Part shown: positions 50,236-58,985 of the stretch, in pieces
Layout of the letters: each line of letters opens with the position of its first letter
How positions within the stretch are numbered: the stretch's first letter is position 1
Notes under the pieces: generated by a model
The model's input: the letters and a program-made list of their open reading frames with translations, nothing else
The model's database searches: none
What the model was told of the DNA's origin: nothing
Assembly (NCBI RefSeq): GCF_026341515.1
Contig: NZ_JAPEOK010000001.1
Location: 6,200,001-6,264,000, forward strand
Direction of reading: 5' to 3'
Source of the DNA: Streptomyces sp. NBC_00878
GTDB lineage: Bacteria; Actinomycetota; Actinomycetes; Streptomycetales; Streptomycetaceae
Length of the DNA stretch: 64,000 bases
Position numbers and translations under genes: made by a program

Positions 50236-51810
50236 TCACCGTACGGGGGCGCCCGGGCCGAGTGGGATGCCCAGCAGGTACCAGACGAAGAACAGCAGTA
50301 CCCAGACCGCCAGCATGATCATGGCGAGGGGCAGGGTGAACGAGACCAGGGTGCCGATGCCGGCCTTGCGGCGGAGGGTCTGGAGATAGCCGACACAGAG
50401 CATGAAGGAGGTGCTCATGGGGGTGATGGAGTTCGTGCAGGAATCGGCGATGCGGTACAGGGCCATGGTGGTCGCCGGGCTGGTGCCGAGCAGCATCAGC
50501 ATCGGCACCAGGGCCGGGGCGACCAGGGCCCACAGGGCGGAGCCGGAGGTGATGAGGAGGTTCATCAGCGCGACCGCGACGATGAGGAGGGAGAAAAGCG
50601 CCAGCGTGGGCGCGCCCAGCCGCTTGAGGAAGTCCGCGCCTTCGACCGCGACGACCGTGGCGATGTTGGTCCACTTGAAAAGGGCGAGGAACTGCGACAC
50701 GGCGAAGAACAGCACCAGCAGCGGCGCGATGGAGCGCACCCCCTCCGCCATGAACTCCGGTATCGCGCGGCTCCCGCTGATCCGCCCGGTGAGCCGCCCG
50801 TACACGGCGCCGATGAGCAGGAAGAAGACGGTGAGGAAGACGGCGATGGCGTTCATGAACGTGGACTCCACGATCGCGCCCCCCTCACCGCGCAACGGGG
50901 ACGCGGCGGGCAGCATCGCGAGCACGATCAGCGCGGCGTAGCCGAGCACGGCAAGACCGGTCGCCCGCAGGGCCCGTACCTCGGTGGTGTCGTCGACCTC
51001 GGCGGCGACGACCCGCGCCGCAGCGGCGGCCTCCAGGTCCGCGTCGGGGGTCAGGTGGTGCTCGCGCCTGGCGAGGATCCTGTCCACGACCAGGGCGATG
51101 GTGCCGGCCAGTACGAACGCCGAGACGGTGGTGAAGTACATGTTGTCCGTCGCGCGGACCACCACGTCCTTGTCGACGAGTTGCGCGGCCTCGGTGGCCA
51201 CGGACGCGAACAGCGCGTCGCCGGGGGCGATCAGCGGGTTGGCGTCCCCGGCGGCGTTGATGGACACGAACGCGACGATCATGCCGAGCATGGGGGAGCG
51301 GCCCACGGCGCGGAAGGCCACCGCTCCGAGCGGGATGAGGACCACGTACGCGGAGTCGGACAGGAACTTCCCCAGTACGCCGCCCAGGGCCACGCCCAGG
51401 ACGACCGCGCGCGGGGACAGGCCCGACAGCATGCGGCGGGCCAGCGCCTCGAAGAGTCCCGACCGCTCGGCGACCGCGACGCCGAGCATCACCATCAGTA
51501 CGGTGCCGAGCGGGCCGAAGGTGACGAAGGACTCCTCGGCGCCGGTGATCAGGTCCCGTACGGCGTCCGCCGACAGGGCGCTGCGGACTCCCACCAGGTC
51601 ACCCGAGGAGGGGTCCTCGACGCGCAGGCCGGCGGCGTTCAGGATCCAGCTGACGCAGGCGACCACTCCGCCCAGGATCCAGAACAGCCAGAACGGGTGC
51701 GGCAGTGCGTTTCCCGCCCGCTCGACCAGGTCGAGGAGCCGGGAGCCACGGCCTCCCTCGTCGGGCTCGGTGACCTGCACCTCCTGGGTGCGGTTGTCAG
51801 GTGTGCTCAT
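50236..51810 (-). CDS. AbgT-family transporter
   Basis: A 524-residue membrane transporter with the AbgT signature 'NALPHPFWLFWILGGVVACV', 'GVAVAERSGLFEALARRML', 'ITSGSALWALVAPALVPML' and about 11 spans. AbgT imports p-aminobenzoyl-glutamate in Escherichia coli, while MtrF/YdaH relatives export sulfonamides. ATG 51810 is preceded by GGAGG at five bases. A paralogue with about the same length lies at 55335-56903. Confidence 0.93.
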   Translation of the reverse strand: MSTPDNRTQEVQVTEPDEGGRGSRLLDLVERAGNALPHPFWLFWILGGVVACVSWILNAAGLRVEDPSSGDLVGVRSALSADAVRDLITGAEESFVTFGPLGTVLMVMLGVAVAERSGLFEALARRMLSGLSPRAVVLGVALGGVLGKFLSDSAYVVLIPLGAVAFRAVGRSPMLGMIVAFVSINAAGDANPLIAPGDALFASVATEAAQLVDKDVVVRATDNMYFTTVSAFVLAGTIALVVDRILARREHHLTPDADLEAAAAARVVAAEVDDTTEVRALRATGLAVLGYAALIVLAMLPAASPLRGEGGAIVESTFMNAIAVFLTVFFLLIGAVYGRLTGRISGSRAIPEFMAEGVRSIAPLLVLFFAVSQFLALFKWTNIATVVAVEGADFLKRLGAPTLALFSLLIVAVALMNLLITSGSALWALVAPALVPMLMLLGTSPATTMALYRIADSCTNSITPMSTSFMLCVGYLQTLRRKAGIGTLVSFTLPLAMIMLAVWVLLFFVWYLLGIPLGPGAPVR

Positions 51811-51845
51811 GGCGGCCTCCTGAGGGGACGGCGGAACGAGGGACG

Positions 51846-51892
51846 GTGGAAGGAAGGAGACGGTGGAAGGAAGTGGAAGGAAGTGGAAGGAA
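51846..51892. repeat. 10-bp repeats GTGGAAGGAA
   Basis: Four copies (51846, 51863, 51873, 51883), the last three in perfect tandem. They lie in the 319-bp region between the divergent AbgT and CocE genes, which otherwise shows no gene. Confidence 0.85.
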
Positions 51893-52129
51893 GGGGACAG
51901 CGGAACGAGGGCACGGCGCGGCGGAGTGGCGAGCGCTGCGCTGTGTGGAAAAGGAGGACCCGGGAAACGAGCGGCCATCCGTCGTCTCGGCACGCGGGGA
52001 GTTGCCGGGTGTTGCCGGGATGCGCTGACAGTAGGTCCCGTGTCCGGTTCCGTCACCGTCCGGCGGAACAGTTGACCTGATGACGTCAAGTGATCGCCAT
52101 GATCCGGGCCACTGCCTAGCGTCACGGAG

Positions 52130-54106
52130 GTGACCTGCTACGACACCTCCCTCATCGGCCGACCCGAATCCCTCCAGGGCGGCGCCCTGTGGCGCCGCGA
52201 CCTGCGCGTCCCGATGCGGGACGGCGTCCGCCTCGTCGCCGACCTGTACTCCGCCTCACCCGAGCCGGCGGAGACTGCGCCGCTTCCCGTACTCCTGGAG
52301 CGCACCCCGTACGGCCGCCGTGCGCGGCGCGGTTCGGACCAGGACCGCGGCGGCGTGCCGGTCCCGCGGCCCGAGGACATCGCCCGGCATTTCACCGAGG
52401 CCCGCTACCACGTCGTACGGCAGGACTGCCGTGGCCGCGGCGACTCCGGGGGGACGTTCGTGAAGTACCTCGGCGAGGGTACGGACGGGGCGGACACGAT
52501 CGCCTGGCTCAGGAACCAGCCGTGGTGCGACGGCCGGGTCGTGATGACCGGGGTGTCCTACTCGGCCCACGTCCAGGCGGCCGCCGCGGCCGAGGGGGCG
52601 CCGGGGCTCGCCGCCATGTTCCAGGACTCCGGCGGTCTGTCCTGCGCGTACGACGCGGGGATGCGGATGGGCGGCGCCTTCGAGCTGAAGCAGGTGACCT
52701 GGGCGCTGCGGCAGGCGGCGAGCAGCCCGGAGGCGGCGGCGGATCCGGTACTGGCCGAGCAACTGCTGCGGGTGGACGTGGCGGGCTGGTTCGGCGCGAT
52801 GCCGTGGCGGCCGGGCTGCACGCCGCTGCGGCACCTTTCGGCGTACGAGGACTTCCTGCTGGAGCAGTGGCGGCAGGACACGTTCGGCGACTACTACCGC
52901 ACCCCGGCGATCTACGGGCGGGGCTTCTACGGGCGCTTCCCGGACGCGCCGAGCCTGCACATGGGCAGCTGGTACGACCCCTACGTCCGGTCCACCATCG
53001 AGAACTTCACCACCCTACGGGAGCTGAAGTCGGCCCCCTCCTACCTGGTGATGGGCCCGTGGACGCACGGGCACCGCTGCGAGACGTTCGCCGGGGACGT
53101 GGACTTCGGGCCGCGGGCCACACTGGACGGCAACCTCGCCCCGTCGTACCTGGAGTTCCGCAGCCGCTGGTTCGACCGGGCGCTGGGCCGGGAGAGCGCG
53201 GAGAACGGGGAGAACGCGGAGAACGGGGAGGGGCATCCCGAGAGGCATTCGGAGAGCGAGGGGAATCCGGCGGACCGAGACCTCCCCGCCGTCCAGTACT
53301 TCCTGATGGGCGGCGGCGACGGCCGTCGGGACGCGGCCGGGCGGATGCGGCACGGCGGCGAATGGCGCACCGACACCAACTGGCCGCCGGCGGCGACGGC
53401 CCCCGTCGCCCTGCACCTCACCACCGGCGGCGCCCTCACCCTCGCCCCGCCCACCGCGTCCGCCGCGTCGGTCACGTACGACTTCGACCCGCGCCGCCCG
53501 GTCCCCACCATGGGAGGCCAGGTCACCTCCGGCGAGCCGGTGATGACGGGCGGGGCCTACGACCAGAACGCCCCGGACGCCCGGGTGTACGGGGCGCGGG
53601 AACCGTATCTGCCGCTGGACTCCCGCCCGGACGTGATCAGCCTGACCACACCGCCGCTCGTGCGGGACGTCGTACTGGCCGGCCCGGTGTCGGCGAGGCT
53701 GCACATCTCCACCTCGACCCCGGACACCGACTTCACGATCAAGCTGATCGACGTCCACCCGCCCAACGCCGACTACCCGCACGGTTTCGCCATGAACCTC
53801 ACCGACGGCATCGTCCGCTGCCGCTTCCACCGCTCCTACGAGAAGCCGGAGCCGCTCGTTCCGGGTGAGGTGTACGAGATCGAGGTCACCGCCCCCGACA
53901 CGGCGAACCGCTTCGCCGCAGGCCACCGCATCCGGCTCGACGTCTCCTCCAGCAACTTCCCCCGCTTCGACGTCAACACCAACACCGGCGAACCGGAGGC
54001 GGGCGCCCGCCGCACCGCCGTGGCCGCGAACACCGTGCACATGGATGCGGAGCGCCCCTCCCACCTGTGCGTGTGGCTGGAGGGGGGCGCGGATGCCCTC
54101 GCCTAG
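52130..54106 (+). CDS. CocE/NonD-family hydrolase (S15 peptidase-like)
   Basis: A 658-residue alpha/beta hydrolase plus jelly-roll C-terminal domain. N-terminal 'VPMRDGVRLVADLYSA', oxyanion Tyr region 'LLERTPYGRRA', nucleophile Ser143 in 'MTGVSYSAHVQAA', Asp in 'HMGSWYDPYVR' and His in 'MGPWTHGHRCE'. Residues about 350-385 are an acidic Asn/Glu/Ser repeat not typical of the family. Relatives cleave X-Pro peptides, acyl esters or cocaine. GTG 52130 overlaps its own GGAGG, so initiation is unusual; ATG 52214 would remove the conserved start. The neighbours suggest amide or ester catabolism. Confidence 0.9.
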   Translation: MTCYDTSLIGRPESLQGGALWRRDLRVPMRDGVRLVADLYSASPEPAETAPLPVLLERTPYGRRARRGSDQDRGGVPVPRPEDIARHFTEARYHVVRQDCRGRGDSGGTFVKYLGEGTDGADTIAWLRNQPWCDGRVVMTGVSYSAHVQAAAAAEGAPGLAAMFQDSGGLSCAYDAGMRMGGAFELKQVTWALRQAASSPEAAADPVLAEQLLRVDVAGWFGAMPWRPGCTPLRHLSAYEDFLLEQWRQDTFGDYYRTPAIYGRGFYGRFPDAPSLHMGSWYDPYVRSTIENFTTLRELKSAPSYLVMGPWTHGHRCETFAGDVDFGPRATLDGNLAPSYLEFRSRWFDRALGRESAENGENAENGEGHPERHSESEGNPADRDLPAVQYFLMGGGDGRRDAAGRMRHGGEWRTDTNWPPAATAPVALHLTTGGALTLAPPTASAASVTYDFDPRRPVPTMGGQVTSGEPVMTGGAYDQNAPDARVYGAREPYLPLDSRPDVISLTTPPLVRDVVLAGPVSARLHISTSTPDTDFTIKLIDVHPPNADYPHGFAMNLTDGIVRCRFHRSYEKPEPLVPGEVYEIEVTAPDTANRFAAGHRIRLDVSSSNFPRFDVNTNTGEPEAGARRTAVAANTVHMDAERPSHLCVWLEGGADALA

Positions 54107-54115
54107 CCACGACAG

Positions 54116-54183
54116 CGGGGCCGGGCGCCCTCGCCCAGGCCGACAGGACCTAGCCGGGACGGCGAGGCCGGGCGCCCTCGCCT
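54116..54183. repeat. Direct repeat between hydrolase and AsnC genes
   Basis: GGCCGGGCGCCCTCGCC occurs near 54119 and 54166, each preceded by GCGGG/GCGA. It echoes the 3' end of the hydrolase gene (GGATGCCCTCGCCTAG), suggesting local duplication. Confidence 0.65.
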
Positions 54184-54193
54184 CGCCCGTGTC

Positions 54194-55219
54194 TCACAGC
54201 AGCGTCGGTGCGTGGAACGTGCCGAGTCCCGAGGTCTGGTCCCGGTCCAGCCAGTAGCGGCGCGGTTCGGTGAGCATGACGTCGACGCTGACGGTGAGGA
54301 TGCCGGGGATCTCGGCTAGTTCGTCGTCGATGAAGCGTGCCAGGGCGGCGCGGTCGGTGACCAGGCCGGTGGCGAGGACGGACATGTCACTGGCCACGTG
54401 GGCGACGAGCCGGGTCTGGGGGAGCTGGTCGATGCGGCGCATGAGCTCCGGGGTCTCGCCGGGTGCCACGCGCAGCCGCAGCATGAACGAGGTCTGGAAG
54501 CCCAGCCATTCGGACACGATCTCCAGGCGCGGCTGGACCCAACGCTCGTCGAGGACCCGGCGGACGACGCGGTGCGCGGTGGAGGTGGCCAGGCCCGCGG
54601 CCCGGCCGATGCTCGCGGCGGAGGCCCGGCTGTCCCGGATCAGCTGGGCGACGACGGTGCGTTCGGCCTCGCTGAGGGGTTTGGCGGGGGGTGTCGCGGT
54701 CGCGGTGCCCTCGGGGCGGGTGCCGACGAGTTCGAGCAGGCCGGCCCGTTCGGCGTCGGTCAGGAACTGCGGGTCCCACGTGATGCCCCGGCGCAGGGTG
54801 CGGAGCGCGGGCAGGGCGTTGACGCGGCGGACGCCGGGCACGGAGAACATCCGGTCGATGGCCTCGCTGGTGGCCGCCTCGGAGGGGGCGTGCACGACGG
54901 CGTAGAGCGGGTAGTCGCCGGAGATCTGCGCCAGGAGCTGGAGGTGGGGCAGGCCGCGGAGCCGGTCGAGGACGGCCAGCGGGGTGTCGCCGGTGATGTC
55001 CAGGAAGACGTGGACCGGCATCGCCGTCGAGTGCATGCCCCAGTCGGCCTGCCCGATCACCCGGACCATCCGGGCCTCGTGCAGCCGGTCGTAACGGCGC
55101 TTCAGCGTGCTGGCGTCGGCGGACAGGATCCCGCCGATGTCGTCCCAGGTGGCCCGGGGCGCCAGGTGCAGTGCCCCGATGAGGCGCCGGTCGAGCTCGT
55201 CGAGGAGAGGGCGGGTCAT
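54194..55219 (-). CDS. AsnC/Lrp-family regulator, tandem-duplicated
   Basis: A 341-residue protein made of two Lrp/AsnC units. Unit 1: HTH 'LDELDRRLIGALHLAPRATW' and 'ILSADASTLKRRYDRLHEAR', then a RAM-like ligand domain. Unit 2 starts near residue 185: 'LSEAERTVVAQLIRDSRASA', 'IGRAAGLATSTAHRVVRRVL' and a second RAM domain. It likely senses an amino acid or related effector. ATG 55219 is preferred over 55252. It is divergent from the second AbgT gene and a good candidate regulator of it. Confidence 0.93.
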   Translation of the reverse strand: MTRPLLDELDRRLIGALHLAPRATWDDIGGILSADASTLKRRYDRLHEARMVRVIGQADWGMHSTAMPVHVFLDITGDTPLAVLDRLRGLPHLQLLAQISGDYPLYAVVHAPSEAATSEAIDRMFSVPGVRRVNALPALRTLRRGITWDPQFLTDAERAGLLELVGTRPEGTATATPPAKPLSEAERTVVAQLIRDSRASAASIGRAAGLATSTAHRVVRRVLDERWVQPRLEIVSEWLGFQTSFMLRLRVAPGETPELMRRIDQLPQTRLVAHVASDMSVLATGLVTDRAALARFIDDELAEIPGILTVSVDVMLTEPRRYWLDRDQTSGLGTFHAPTLL

Positions 55220-55334
55220 AGTGCCCCACCCTAGACTGCCGATTAATCCCACTGTTACATCCAGGGGCTATTGAATCTCTCATCCGAGTGCCATTGTTCG
55301 CAGGAACATCCCTCAAATGCGCGAAGGGGTACCG

Positions 55335-56903
55335 ATGAGTGCCACCTCTGCCCAGCCACAGCCGACGGGGCCCGAGTCGACTGAGCCCCAGTCCAGAGCC
55401 CTGCGTACCGCGTTCCGGGGTTTCGCGGCGATCGAGAAGATCGGCAACAAACTGCCCGACCCGTTCTGGCTGTTCTGGATCCTCGCGGGGGCCGTCGCCG
55501 TCCTCAGCGCCGTGCTGTCGGCGGTCGGCGTCAGCGCCGTGCACCCCGGTACGCACGAGGCCATCGAGGTGGAGAACCTGCTCAGCAGGGACGGCCTCAC
55601 CATGGCCGTCGAGGGCGCCGTCGAGAACTTCGCGGCCTTCCCTCCGCTGGCCACCATCCTCACCGTGATGTTCGGCATCGCCGTCGCCGAGCGGAGCGGA
55701 CTGTTCTCGGCGATGCTGCGCCGGATGGTCGCGCGGGTGCCGGGCAAGTACCTGACCTTCGCCCTGTCGATGACGGCCATGGTCAGCCATGTCGCCGGTG
55801 ACGCCGCCTACGTCACCCTCATCCCGCTCGGCGCACTGATCTTCCGTGCGGCGGGCCGCAGTCCGGTGCTCGGCTGCATCGTGGCGTACGTCTCGATCTC
55901 CGCGGGCTACGACGCCTCCCCGTCGCTCACGACGACCGACGTGCTGCTGTCCGGGATCTCCACCGCCGCGGCCCACACCATCGACGCGGACTACGTGGTC
56001 ACCCCGGTGGCCAACTACTTCTTCGGGCTCGGCTCGTCGGTCCTCGTGGCCCTGGTGATCACGCTCGTCGTCGACAAGGTCCTCGCCCGCCGTTCCGACC
56101 TGGAGCCCGACGAGCCGGTCGCCGCGCTGAACGCCGACGAACTGGAGGCGATCGAGGTCACCGGGGACCAGCGCCGCGCGCTGCGCGTGACCGGGCTGGT
56201 CGCCCTCGGCTTCATCGCGCTCCTGGCGGTGGCCATGATCCCCGCGTCCTCACCGCTGCGCGGCGCGGGCGGCGGCATCGTCGACTCCCCGCTGATCGGC
56301 GGGATGGCGCTCGTCCTGGGCGTGTTCTTCGCCGTACTCGGCACGGTCTACGGACGGATGACCGGGACGTTCTCCGCCGCCCGCGACGTCATCGCCGCGA
56401 TGGTCGACGGCACCCGCTCGATGGCGCCGATCCTCGTCCTGTTCTTCGCGATCTCCCAGTTCCTCGCCTACTTCAAGTGGACGAACATCGGCAACATCCT
56501 CGCCGTCAAAGGCGCGGAGATGCTGCGCGACCTGGACATGGACGGCTGGACCGTGCTGGTCGGCATCGCCGTGCTGATCACGTTCATGAACCTCGTCATC
56601 ACCAGCGGCTCCGCGCTGTGGGCGCTGGCCGCGCCGGTACTGGTGCCCATGCTGATGCTCGTCGGCATCGACCCCGAGACCACCCAGGCCGTCTACCGCG
56701 TCGCCGACTCCGTCACCAACTGCGTCACCCCGATGAGCCCGTACTTCGTGATGGCGCTGGGCTTCATCCAGCAGTACCGCAAGTCCGCAGGCATCGGCAC
56801 CCTGGCCTCCTTCACGATCCCGATCGCCGCCGTCCTCTGGTTCGTCTGGGTCGCGTTCTTCGTGGCCTGGTACCTGCTGGGCATCCCGTTCGGCATCGGC
56901 TGA
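55335..56903 (+). CDS. AbgT-family transporter
   Basis: A 522-residue paralogue of the transporter at 50236-51810: 'NKLPDPFWLFWILAGAVAVL', 'GIAVAERSGLFSAMLRRMV', 'ITSGSALWALAAPVLVPML'. ATG 55335 follows AAGGGG at five bases. An M20 peptidase gene follows after 57 bp. Transport of p-aminobenzoyl-glutamate-like or other N-acyl amino acids followed by cleavage is a reasonable model. Confidence 0.93.
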   Translation: MSATSAQPQPTGPESTEPQSRALRTAFRGFAAIEKIGNKLPDPFWLFWILAGAVAVLSAVLSAVGVSAVHPGTHEAIEVENLLSRDGLTMAVEGAVENFAAFPPLATILTVMFGIAVAERSGLFSAMLRRMVARVPGKYLTFALSMTAMVSHVAGDAAYVTLIPLGALIFRAAGRSPVLGCIVAYVSISAGYDASPSLTTTDVLLSGISTAAAHTIDADYVVTPVANYFFGLGSSVLVALVITLVVDKVLARRSDLEPDEPVAALNADELEAIEVTGDQRRALRVTGLVALGFIALLAVAMIPASSPLRGAGGGIVDSPLIGGMALVLGVFFAVLGTVYGRMTGTFSAARDVIAAMVDGTRSMAPILVLFFAISQFLAYFKWTNIGNILAVKGAEMLRDLDMDGWTVLVGIAVLITFMNLVITSGSALWALAAPVLVPMLMLVGIDPETTQAVYRVADSVTNCVTPMSPYFVMALGFIQQYRKSAGIGTLASFTIPIAAVLWFVWVAFFVAWYLLGIPFGIG

Positions 56904-56960
56904 ACCCGGCGCCCCGACAAGGAACTTCGCCCCCACCGTCGTCGTACGAGAAAGCAGACC

Positions 56961-58256
56961 ATGACCGCCTCACCCGCAGCCGCCGCCCTCATCGCCCGCG
57001 CCCAGGAGGTCTCGCCGGAGATCGTCACCGACATCCTGACCCTCGTCGGCCAGGAGACCGGCAGCTACGACCTGTCCGGCCTCGCGAGGGGCCTGGACCT
57101 CCTGCGCGAGCTGACCGTCCAACGGCTCGGACGCCCCGACCACGAACAGCGCCACCTCGGCGGCGAGTACGGGGACACGCTGACGCTGACCTACACCGGT
57201 ACCGGTGGGGGTACGGGCGCGAGTACGGGGATGGGGACGGGTACGGTCACCGGCGCGGGCGCCGATACGGGCACGGGAACCGGCGTGGGCGCGGTCACCG
57301 GTGTGGGTGCGGGCGTCGGGCATGTCGCGCTCGTCGGCCACTACGACACCGTGTGGCCGACCGGCACCCTCGCCGGATGGGAGCGGCCGGAGGCGTCCGA
57401 CGACGGCCGGGAGAAGCTCGGCGGGCCGGGCATCTTCGACATGAAGACCGGCCTGGCCCAAGGTATTTGGGCCCTGAAACTGGCGCGGGAGAGCGGTGCG
57501 CCCGTGCCCACCGTCACGTTCCTCTTCAACGGTGACGAGGAGGTCGGCTCGCTGTCCTCGCGGCCGGTGATCGAGGAGGTCGCGCAGAAGGCCGACGTCA
57601 CGCTGGTGCTGGAGCCGAGCGCCCACGGCGCGGTCAAGACGGTCCGCAAGGGCTCCGGCATCTTCCGGGTCACGGCAACCGGCGTCGAGGCGCACGCGGG
57701 GCTCGCGCCCCAGGACGGGGCGAGCGCGATCACCGCGCTGTCCGAGTTCGTGGTCGCAGCCGCGGCCGTCGCCGCCCCTGACAAGGGCACCACGATCAAC
57801 ACCGGGCTCATCAAGGGCGGCTCCGCCACCAACGTCGTCGCCGGGCACGCCACCGCGAGCGTCGACATCCGCGTCAGCAGCGAGGCCGAACAGGACCGTG
57901 TCGACGCTGAGTTGGACGCCATCAGGGTCAGCGACCCGCGGGTTCGCATCGAGATCGACCACGCCTGGAACCGGCCGCCGATGACCCTCAACGCCGCTTC
58001 CGCCCCTCTCCTGGACCTGGCGCGCGAGGTCGCCCGCGAGCAGGGCCGCGACGAGTTGCCCGCCGCGGCCGTCGGTGGCGCCAGCGATGCCAACTTCGTC
58101 GCGGCGCTCGGCCTGCCGGTGCTGTGCGGCATGGGCGCGGTCGGTGACGGTGCCCACGCCCAGACCGAGTTCATCTACCCCGACACGGTGCCCGCGCAGA
58201 CGGCACTGGTCGCGGGGCTGCTCGGCCGACTGGCGACCCCTCTGCTCGTTCGTTAA
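56961..58256 (+). CDS. M20-family metallopeptidase with Gly/Thr insert
   Basis: A 431-residue peptidase like carboxypeptidase G2/ArgE. Metal ligands: 'VGHYDTVWPTG' (His, Asp), 'GIFDMKTG' (Asp), 'FNGDEEVGS' (catalytic Glu pair) and C-terminal 'GAHAQTEFI' (His). A dimerisation domain spans about 215-330. Residues about 77-118 are a Gly/Thr/Ala/Val repeat encoded by GGTACGGGC-type units, inserted just before the first metal-ligand strand. Carboxypeptidase G2 relatives release glutamate from folate-like amides, which suits the adjacent AbgT transporter. Confidence 0.92.
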   Translation: MTASPAAAALIARAQEVSPEIVTDILTLVGQETGSYDLSGLARGLDLLRELTVQRLGRPDHEQRHLGGEYGDTLTLTYTGTGGGTGASTGMGTGTVTGAGADTGTGTGVGAVTGVGAGVGHVALVGHYDTVWPTGTLAGWERPEASDDGREKLGGPGIFDMKTGLAQGIWALKLARESGAPVPTVTFLFNGDEEVGSLSSRPVIEEVAQKADVTLVLEPSAHGAVKTVRKGSGIFRVTATGVEAHAGLAPQDGASAITALSEFVVAAAAVAAPDKGTTINTGLIKGGSATNVVAGHATASVDIRVSSEAEQDRVDAELDAIRVSDPRVRIEIDHAWNRPPMTLNAASAPLLDLAREVAREQGRDELPAAAVGGASDANFVAALGLPVLCGMGAVGDGAHAQTEFIYPDTVPAQTALVAGLLGRLATPLLVR

Positions 58257-58317
58257 AACGAACGCGAGGTTTACTATCCCGCCGACGGTTCGGTATAGTG
58301 AACGTATGGTTCACTCA
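58247..58317. promoter_or_regulatory. Operator/promoter region of the XRE-cupin gene
   Basis: CGTTCGTT-AA-AACGAACG (58247-58264, spanning the M20 stop), then GTTTACTAT (58269), its near inverse ATAGTGAAC (58295) and GTGAAC-GTATG-GTTCAC (58298-58314). TATAGT (58294-58299) is a good -10, with TTTACT (58270) as a possible -35 at 18 bases. The repeated GTTYAC half-sites overlap the promoter, as expected for an autorepressor. Confidence 0.55.
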
Positions 58318-58410
58318 ACCGAGGCCCTTCCGGAGACCCCTCCGGAGACCAAGAAGGGCCGTATCGGCGGCTCCAGCGGCTCCCGCACCCCAGCACGCGG
58401 GAGCCGCTGA
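58306..58410 (+). CDS. 34-residue upstream ORF, possibly leaderless
   Basis: ATG 58306 lies seven bases after the -10 TATAGT, so the transcript could begin at the ATG. There is no ribosome site. The product starts 'MVHSTEALPETPPETKKGR' and ends in Gly/Ser/Arg-rich sequence. Its TGA overlaps the ATG of the XRE-cupin gene (TGATG), suggesting translational coupling. The peptide itself may have no function. Confidence 0.45.
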   Translation: MVHSTEALPETPPETKKGRIGGSSGSRTPARGSR

Positions 58411-58985
58411 TGACGCCCCCGCCGTCCGGCCGTCAGCCGGTGAGCAGTACCGCGGCCGCGGTCGGCGCGAAGATCCGCCTGCGCCGCCAGCAGCGCGGTA
58501 TGAGCGCCGCGGAGATGGCCCGGCGCGCCGGGCTGAGCAAGGCCACGCTGTCGCAGCTGGAGGCCGGCAACGGCAATCCGACGATCGACACCCTGGACGC
58601 GATCGCGATCGCCCTGCGCATCCCGATCGCCGACCTGCTGGCGCGTGACGCCGACACCGGGCCGGTCTTCCGGCCCGGCACGGACACCGAGCCCGGCGAG
58701 GTCTCCCGGGAACTGCTGCGCCGTATCAGCAGCGGCAACAGCCTGGAGATCTGGCGGCTGCGCATCCCGGCCGAGATGGAGCTGCCCGGCGTCCCGCACG
58801 CCACCGGCACGATCGAGCACCTGCTCATCGCCACCGGGCACGTCACCGCCGGCCCCGTCGACGCCCCGCAGGACCTGGGCCCCGGCGACATGCTCGCCTT
58901 CGCCGGGGACGCCCCGCACTTCTACCGGACCGGCGCCGAGGAAGTGGACATCACGGTCGTCTTCGCGTCCCCCATCAGCACCTGA
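58410..58985 (+). CDS. XRE-family regulator with cupin domain
   Basis: A 191-residue regulator. N-terminal HTH (about 18-72: 'LRRQQRGMSAAEMARRAGLS', 'TLSQLEAGNGNPTIDTLDAI') and C-terminal cupin_2 ('GTIEHLLIATGHVTAG', 'LGPGDMLAFAGDAPHFYRT'). Such PuuR-like regulators sense small metabolites and repress uptake or degradation genes nearby. No own ribosome site is strong; it probably relies on coupling to the 34-codon ORF. It likely controls the threonine aldolase and/or the upstream peptidase region. Confidence 0.93.
   Translation: MTPPPSGRQPVSSTAAAVGAKIRLRRQQRGMSAAEMARRAGLSKATLSQLEAGNGNPTIDTLDAIAIALRIPIADLLARDADTGPVFRPGTDTEPGEVSRELLRRISSGNSLEIWRLRIPAEMELPGVPHATGTIEHLLIATGHVTAGPVDAPQDLGPGDMLAFAGDAPHFYRTGAEEVDITVVFASPIST

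Noticed and set aside
49128..50318. 396-codon plus-strand frame opposite the ArsR-type gene
   Set aside because: The minus-strand frame has a clear HTH and family match; the plus frame is Gly/Arg/Val-rich with no motif.
52189..53868. 559-codon frame overlapping the CocE hydrolase
   Set aside because: It is in the +2 frame of a gene with complete catalytic motifs and has the Arg/Gly/Pro-rich composition of GC-rich shadow frames.
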